Source: Silvanigrella paludirubra (GTDB lineage Bacteria > Bdellovibrionota_B > Oligoflexia > Silvanigrellales > Silvanigrellaceae). From it: 64,000 nt of DNA. The notes below the pieces were generated by a model. The model was not told the DNA's origin. It worked only from the letters and a program-made list of their open reading frames with translations, and made no database searches. Position numbers and translations under genes: made by a program. The stretch covers positions 124,001 through 188,000 of the forward strand of contig NZ_WFLM01000001.1 of NCBI RefSeq assembly GCF_009208775.1. The letters run 5' to 3'. Below are positions 59,931-64,000 of the stretch, one piece after another. How positions within the stretch are numbered: position 1 is the stretch's first letter; the number at the start of each line of letters is the position of its first letter.

Positions 59931-60656
59931 CTATTTTGCATTTTTGATAGATTCTATTCTCAATTTTTTATTTAAAGTTTCCAATTCTCCACTTTTATTC
60001 ATTTTTTCAACTACAACCTGAACTTTATCTGCTATATCTTTGTAGTTTTTATTTATATAATGATATAAATCTATTCTTCCTGTTAAGGGTTTAGATAAAG
60101 GTTTAATTTTATCACTTTGTTTTAATCTTTTTAAAATAATTAATGCATTATATTCATCGGTAATAAATAAATCAATATGATCTTTTAAATTCATTTCTAT
60201 CAATTGTTCTAATGTATTCACAGAAAATACATTTGGCATATTTTTTGTTGCTTTTTCAACATAGACAGAACCTTTTATTATGCCAATTCTGTAGTTTGAA
60301 ATAGAATTCCAGCCATCAACTTTTATGCTTTTATTTTTTGAAAATGCTTTTAGTTGCATATAATTTATTGCGGGTGTGATTCGAATTAGCATAGGATGCT
60401 CTTCTCCAAAGGAAAAAGGTCTATGGACTTCACCTACTACTCTTCCTTGTGTTACTTCTTCAATCGCTCTAAAACCTGGTAAGTCTATAAAATAAACATT
60501 TATATTTAGTTTTGAGTATATTTCTTTCAGAATTTTTGATCCTAATATTTGATTTTCCGTATACATGATTTTAGCAATATCAATATTGCCTTGATTTTGT
60601 GAATACGAATTTTGAGTAAATAATAATAATAATAGTCTAATAATTAATTTTTTCAT
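59931..60656 (-). CDS. Periplasmic solute-binding protein, family 3 type
   Basis: The product is 241 residues with a signal peptide (LIIRLLLLLFTQNSYS). KIMYTENQILGSKILKEIYSKLNINVYF is the first lobe of an SBP_bac_3-like protein, with GRVVGEVHRPFSF near it. NYRIGIIKGSVYVEKATK is the usual hinge segment, and DHIDLFITDEYNALIIL fits the second lobe; the end is a helix. It lacks the typical amino-acid binding Arg motif, so the ligand is unclear. There is no ABC permease or ATPase nearby, as with other orphan binding proteins of this kind. Confidence 0.7.
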   Translation of the reverse strand: MKKLIIRLLLLLFTQNSYSQNQGNIDIAKIMYTENQILGSKILKEIYSKLNINVYFIDLPGFRAIEEVTQGRVVGEVHRPFSFGEEHPMLIRITPAINYMQLKAFSKNKSIKVDGWNSISNYRIGIIKGSVYVEKATKNMPNVFSVNTLEQLIEMNLKDHIDLFITDEYNALIILKRLKQSDKIKPLSKPLTGRIDLYHYINKNYKDIADKVQVVVEKMNKSGELETLNKKLRIESIKNAK

Positions 60657-60770
60657 GAATCACCAATAGATTTGATAAAGTTAATATATTTGATTTATAA
60701 TATAGACTTTAATTTATCATATTTTAATTTTTAATGAGATAATTTTTTGGCAATATGAAAATAAACAATT

Positions 60771-60803
60771 AAAAAAAGGAAAAAAGAATCTCTTTTTTCC
60801 TTA
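60771..60803 (-). terminator. Intrinsic terminator of mnmG
   Basis: AAGGAAAAAAG (60776-60786) pairs perfectly with CTTTTTTCCTT (60792-60802), which overlaps the mnmG stop codon, around a 5-base loop. On the minus strand a T run follows (60775-60771). Confidence 0.85.
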
Positions 60804-62702
60804 TAAGGAGTGTTCTATAGTTGTTTCTTTTGTCTTTTTAATCACTCTTTCTCTGTCAATCATGGTATGTAATAATGTAACAGCTGCTGGAGTGATTCCA
60901 CTAATTCTAGATGCTTGGCCAAGTGTACTTGGATTATGACGTTTTAGCTTTTCTACAACTTCACGAGAAAGGCCACTCACTTTAGCATAATTAAATTCTT
61001 TTGGGATCCAAACATGATCAAATGTTTTTAATTTATCACTTAAAGTTTCTTCTCTTTTAATATACCCATCATATTTTACTTCAATTTCAAGACATCTTAA
61101 AATACGAAGATCATAATTTGAAATTAGACCTGATTCTCTTAAATTACGTATATTTGTTTCAGGTCTTTTTAAATAAGCTTCTAACGTTACATTATTTGAG
61201 ACTTCAGGTAATTGGAATGAAGTTAACTTTGCATTTAATTCAGGGGTTGGATTTAACCAAATTCCTTTGATGCGTGCTCTTTCAGACTCCATTTTTTGAA
61301 TGCGATCTTTAAACTCAACATAGATTTCTTCATTTATTAGCCCAAGTTTTTTTCCATATTCAGAAAGACGGGCGTCAGCGTTGTCTTCTCTTAATTTTAA
61401 CCTATTTTCTGCACGGCTTGTAAACATACGATAAGGTTCATTTGTTCCAAGAGTTGTAAGATCATCAATTAAAACGCCAATATAGCTTTCTGATCTGCTT
61501 AAGATAAAAGGAGCTTTTCCATCTGCTTTTAAAGCAGCATTTATTCCTGCAATTAAACCTTGAGCGGCAGCCTCTTCATAACCCGTTGTGCCGTTTAATT
61601 GTCCCGCAAAATATAAATTCGCAATTTTTTTTGTTTCTAGGGTAGGGTGTAACTCTGTAGGTTGAACATAGTCATATTCAATAGCATACCCTGGCTTCAT
61701 GATAATCACATTTTCAAAACCAGCTATTGTCTTTAAAAAGGCTTCTTGGACATGAATTGGTAAACTCGTGCTAATTCCATTTGGATAAATTTCGTGTGTT
61801 TGATAGCCTTCTGGCTCAATAAAAATTTGGTGGCTAATTCTTTCTGGGAATTTTACAACTTTATCTTCAATGCTGGGGCAATAGCGAGGGCCAATCCCCG
61901 TTATAATTCCACTATATAATGGAGATAAATGCATGTGGCTGCGGATAACTTCATGTGTTTTTTCATTTGTATGTGTAATGTAACAAGGAACAAGCTTTTG
62001 GTTCATTTCTTTTGTTCGCATGCTAAAAGGAACAAAGTCAGGATCGCTATCTTGACGTTCTAGTTTTGAAAAATCAATGGATCGAGCATCGAGACGAGGG
62101 GTTGTCCCCGTTTTCATTCTTCCTACTTGAAAGCCATAATCTTTAAGAGCTTGAGCGAGTTCTATACTAGCAGGTTCGCCAGCACGTCCTGCCGTTATGC
62201 GTCGTTCACCTATGTGTATCAAACCATTTAAAAAAGTTCCTGTCGTTAAGATAACACAGGAGGAATGAACAGATTGATCAAGTGAAGTATTTACGCCAAC
62301 AACGGCATTGTTATCAATGATTAAGGAAGCGACAGTATCTTGTAAAATATCTAGATTTGGGGTGTCTTCAAGTGTTTTACGCATATAACTGCGGTAAAGA
62401 TCCATATCCGCCTGAGCGCGGCTCGACCAAATAGCAGGACCTTTGCTTTTATTTAATACTCGAAATTGAATGCCTGTTTTATCAATAGCAGCACCCATTT
62501 CGCCACCTAAAGCGTCGATTTCTTTTACTAAATGTCCTTTAGCTGTACCACCAATGGCAGGATTACAGGACATTTGTCCTATGCGATCTATACTCATTGT
62601 GATGAGCAGTGTTTTTTTATTCATGCGTGCGGAAGCAAGGGCTGCCTCGCAACCCGCATGACCACCGCCAACAACAACAACATCATAGTTTAGTGAACGC
62701 AT
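60801..62702 (-). CDS. mnmG: tRNA uridine 5-carboxymethylaminomethyl modification enzyme, FAD subunit
   Basis: The product is 633 residues. VVVVGGGHAGCEAALASARM is the FAD-binding start. QMSCNPAIGGTAKGHLVKEIDALGG, GTFLNGLIHIG, GRAGEPASIEL and LFFAGQ-type LYFAGQLNGTTGYEEAAAQG are MnmG family motifs, and SRAENRLKLREDNAD belongs to the C-terminal tRNA-binding part. With MnmE it adds carboxymethylaminomethyl to U34 of several tRNAs. mnmE is not in the window, and the MnmC-like gene at 31639 acts downstream in the same pathway. Confidence 0.98.
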   Translation of the reverse strand: MRSLNYDVVVVGGGHAGCEAALASARMNKKTLLITMSIDRIGQMSCNPAIGGTAKGHLVKEIDALGGEMGAAIDKTGIQFRVLNKSKGPAIWSSRAQADMDLYRSYMRKTLEDTPNLDILQDTVASLIIDNNAVVGVNTSLDQSVHSSCVILTTGTFLNGLIHIGERRITAGRAGEPASIELAQALKDYGFQVGRMKTGTTPRLDARSIDFSKLERQDSDPDFVPFSMRTKEMNQKLVPCYITHTNEKTHEVIRSHMHLSPLYSGIITGIGPRYCPSIEDKVVKFPERISHQIFIEPEGYQTHEIYPNGISTSLPIHVQEAFLKTIAGFENVIIMKPGYAIEYDYVQPTELHPTLETKKIANLYFAGQLNGTTGYEEAAAQGLIAGINAALKADGKAPFILSRSESYIGVLIDDLTTLGTNEPYRMFTSRAENRLKLREDNADARLSEYGKKLGLINEEIYVEFKDRIQKMESERARIKGIWLNPTPELNAKLTSFQLPEVSNNVTLEAYLKRPETNIRNLRESGLISNYDLRILRCLEIEVKYDGYIKREETLSDKLKTFDHVWIPKEFNYAKVSGLSREVVEKLKRHNPSTLGQASRISGITPAAVTLLHTMIDRERVIKKTKETTIEHSL

Positions 62703-62843
62703 AAAAACCCCTGTAATTACTAAGATAAATCGGAGCCCCTGAGATAGCAGACTCTAGATTCAGTTGTATTACCTGTAATCGTGTTACGGTACAAGGGTTA
62801 TTAAAAAGACGAGAGGAATCATATTAGGAAGGACTGAATTTCT

Positions 62844-63584
62844 TTATTTATATTTATCAAAAAGTTTTCCTACTGTACCATCTTTTTTCATTTTATCTAA
62901 AGTATCATTTAATTTTTTAATTAAAGCATCATCTGTGTCTTTATTGAAAGCGGCATACATTTCTGCTTTTTTAAATGTAAAAAGTGGAACTATTTTTCCT
63001 GTTTTTTCCGCTTTAGAAACCCATGGTCCTAATTGGGATCCAGTTGCCCAAAGATCAATTCTACCTGCTTCTAATTTTAAAGCATTTTGTTTTTCATTTG
63101 TAGCAAGTTGAATATTTTTACCTTTTACAAAATTTTGCTTTAGCAAATAATCAGAGATGGCATCTTCATTGTAACCACCCACTGAGTATTTACGGGCATC
63201 ATCCAAGCTATTAATTTTTATAGTACTGCCTTTTTTAGCAAAAAAGACCCAGTCATTGGAAACAAGAGGGCCAACCCATTTAAACAGAGCTTCTCTTTCT
63301 GGAGTTCTTGTTGTTGAGTAAACAACCGTATTTTTTTCTTCTAATCCCATTTTATAAGATCTTGCCCATGGAAAAAGTTCAAGTGAATACTCTATTTTTT
63401 CTCTTTTTAGAAGTTCTCTCATAACATCTGTCGACATTCCTACAATTTTTCCACCTTCTTCCATATTAAATGGTGGATAGTTTTCCGTAACTAAAACAAG
63501 TTTATTGGCAGCAAAAGAAAGTGGAGTTAACAAAATTGAAAAACAAAGAAACAAAAATTTTGTGAAATTTTTTGTAAAATACAT
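62844..63584 (-). CDS. Periplasmic solute-binding protein, family 3
   Basis: The product is 246 residues with a signal peptide (FLFLCFSILLTPLSFAANK). LVLVTENYPPFNMEEGGKIVGMSTDVMREL is the classic SBP_bac_3 N-terminus. ELFPWARSYKMGLEEKNTVVYSTTRTPERE is the second hallmark ('PW.Ra...v..g..d..f...rt.eRe'), with the ligand-contact Arg. YSVGGYNEDAISDYL and NKDTDDALIKKLNDTLDKMKKDGTVGKLFDKY complete the fold. It probably binds a polar amino acid or a related cue. It is unaccompanied by transporter genes and could serve a chemoreceptor or kinase instead. Confidence 0.88.
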   Translation of the reverse strand: MYFTKNFTKFLFLCFSILLTPLSFAANKLVLVTENYPPFNMEEGGKIVGMSTDVMRELLKREKIEYSLELFPWARSYKMGLEEKNTVVYSTTRTPEREALFKWVGPLVSNDWVFFAKKGSTIKINSLDDARKYSVGGYNEDAISDYLLKQNFVKGKNIQLATNEKQNALKLEAGRIDLWATGSQLGPWVSKAEKTGKIVPLFTFKKAEMYAAFNKDTDDALIKKLNDTLDKMKKDGTVGKLFDKYK

Positions 63585-63720
63585 AAACTTCCTTTCATAA
63601 AGTTACGTGCACTAAATTTTTATCAATTCTAGCATAAATACAATAAAATTTTATGTTATGAAAAAAAAATGACACAAAAATTAATAAAAGTTTTTAGAAT
63701 TTATAGAGTTCTAAATATTT

Positions 63721-64000
63721 TTATTTTGTGTTTTTATTTTCAGAGCTTACGTTATATTTTTTTAACAAAGATTTATATTCTACTGTGGTTTTGTATTTTT
63801 CCATTGTTTTAGCCAAAGTGGATACAAAATTATCATCGCTAGTTAAAGAAGCTGCTATATATTGCTGATTTATAGAAACAATAAGGGCACATTTTAAAAT
63901 GGATGGGTCAAAATTATTCATTTTCCAATTATAGCTTGTTACCGAATATCCTGATACAACGGCATCGACTTTATGCAAATTTAATTTTACGGCAAGTTCA
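63721..64000 (-). CDS. Family 3 solute-binding protein, C-terminal part (cut by window end)
   Basis: This is an open frame of 92 codons and a stop that continues off the right edge. The codons between 63979 and 64000 read in frame (ELAVKLN) without a stop, so the TTG at 63978 is not the true start. The piece LHKVDAVVSGYSVTSYNW, YIAASLTSDDNFVSTLAKTMEKYKTTVEYKSLLKKYNV matches the second lobe and terminal helix of SBP_bac_3 proteins ('i..g..Da.....s......'). It lies 136 bases upstream of its homologue at 62844, suggesting a local duplication. Confidence 0.75.
   Translation of the reverse strand, partial: ELAVKLNLHKVDAVVSGYSVTSYNWKMNNFDPSILKCALIVSINQQYIAASLTSDDNFVSTLAKTMEKYKTTVEYKSLLKKYNVSSENKNTK

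Noticed and set aside
62770-62791. Imperfect inverted repeat (TACCTGTAA and TTACGGTA) upstream of mnmG
   Set aside because: The arms match only with a bulge, and no regulator family or conserved consensus can be assigned.

Overview
The window is a chromosomal segment of an AT-rich Gram-negative bacterium. Evidence for this is lipoproteins, porin-like outer-membrane proteins, TatC, periplasmic binding proteins and a DUF374 acyltransferase. Very low GC, many uncharacterised beta-propeller lipoproteins, a J-domain protein, DUF3015/DUF4105 genes and a chemosensory operon would fit the Oligoflexia/Silvanigrellales (Bdellovibrionota). That placement is inference from gene style, not from a marker search. 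I saw no rRNA, tRNA, insertion sequence, prophage or CRISPR array.

Layout. 1-10.7 kb: partial acyl-CoA dehydrogenase, TPR protein, DUF374 acyltransferase, two Cys-paired beta-propeller lipoproteins, an alkylsulfatase-type metallo-beta-lactamase, an M20 dipeptidase and a J-domain protein. 10.7-18.7 kb: a heme operon (HemX/CcsA-like, asparaginase, hemA, hemC, hemD-like), then an unknown gene, bolA, a CGFS glutaredoxin and an SDR epimerase whose ribosome-binding site lies inside the preceding terminator. 18.8-26 kb: porin-like protein, tatC, polA and lysS on the minus strand. 26-32.5 kb: a six-gene zinc-uptake operon combining a Zrg-like system with ZnuABC. It is divergent from a zur-like gene, with a 21-bp palindrome between them. 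32.6-36.3 kb: three tandem DUF3015 genes followed by a DUF4105 gene. 36.4-43.3 kb: an IHF/HU protein, an enolase-superfamily epimerase, an outer-membrane protein, a 1018-residue lipoprotein hydrolase and a thioesterase.

43.3-49.8 kb is the most interesting part. A globin-coupled sensor with a PAS domain and a C-terminus resembling a phosphotransfer domain without its histidine faces a six-gene chemosensory operon. That operon encodes a helical protein with a degenerate, shortened chemoreceptor tip; an ODP-type diiron metallo-beta-lactamase; a 124-residue protein that is little more than a chemoreceptor tip; CheA; CheW; and CheV. No membrane receptor, CheR, CheB or free CheY is encoded here. 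I propose a soluble oxygen- or redox-sensing array built from split receptor parts.

49.8-64 kb: a paralogue of the first propeller lipoprotein; the thiamine operon thiC-thiO-thiS-thiG-thiE-thiF behind a TPP riboswitch, divergent from thiD with overlapping promoters; an ETHE1-like sulfur dioxygenase; a cold-shock protein; mnmG; and three solute-binding proteins without transporter partners (the last one cut by the window end).

Start codons were re-chosen from Shine-Dalgarno positions where the longest open frame looked wrong. Domain calls come from reading motifs by eye, without database searches.
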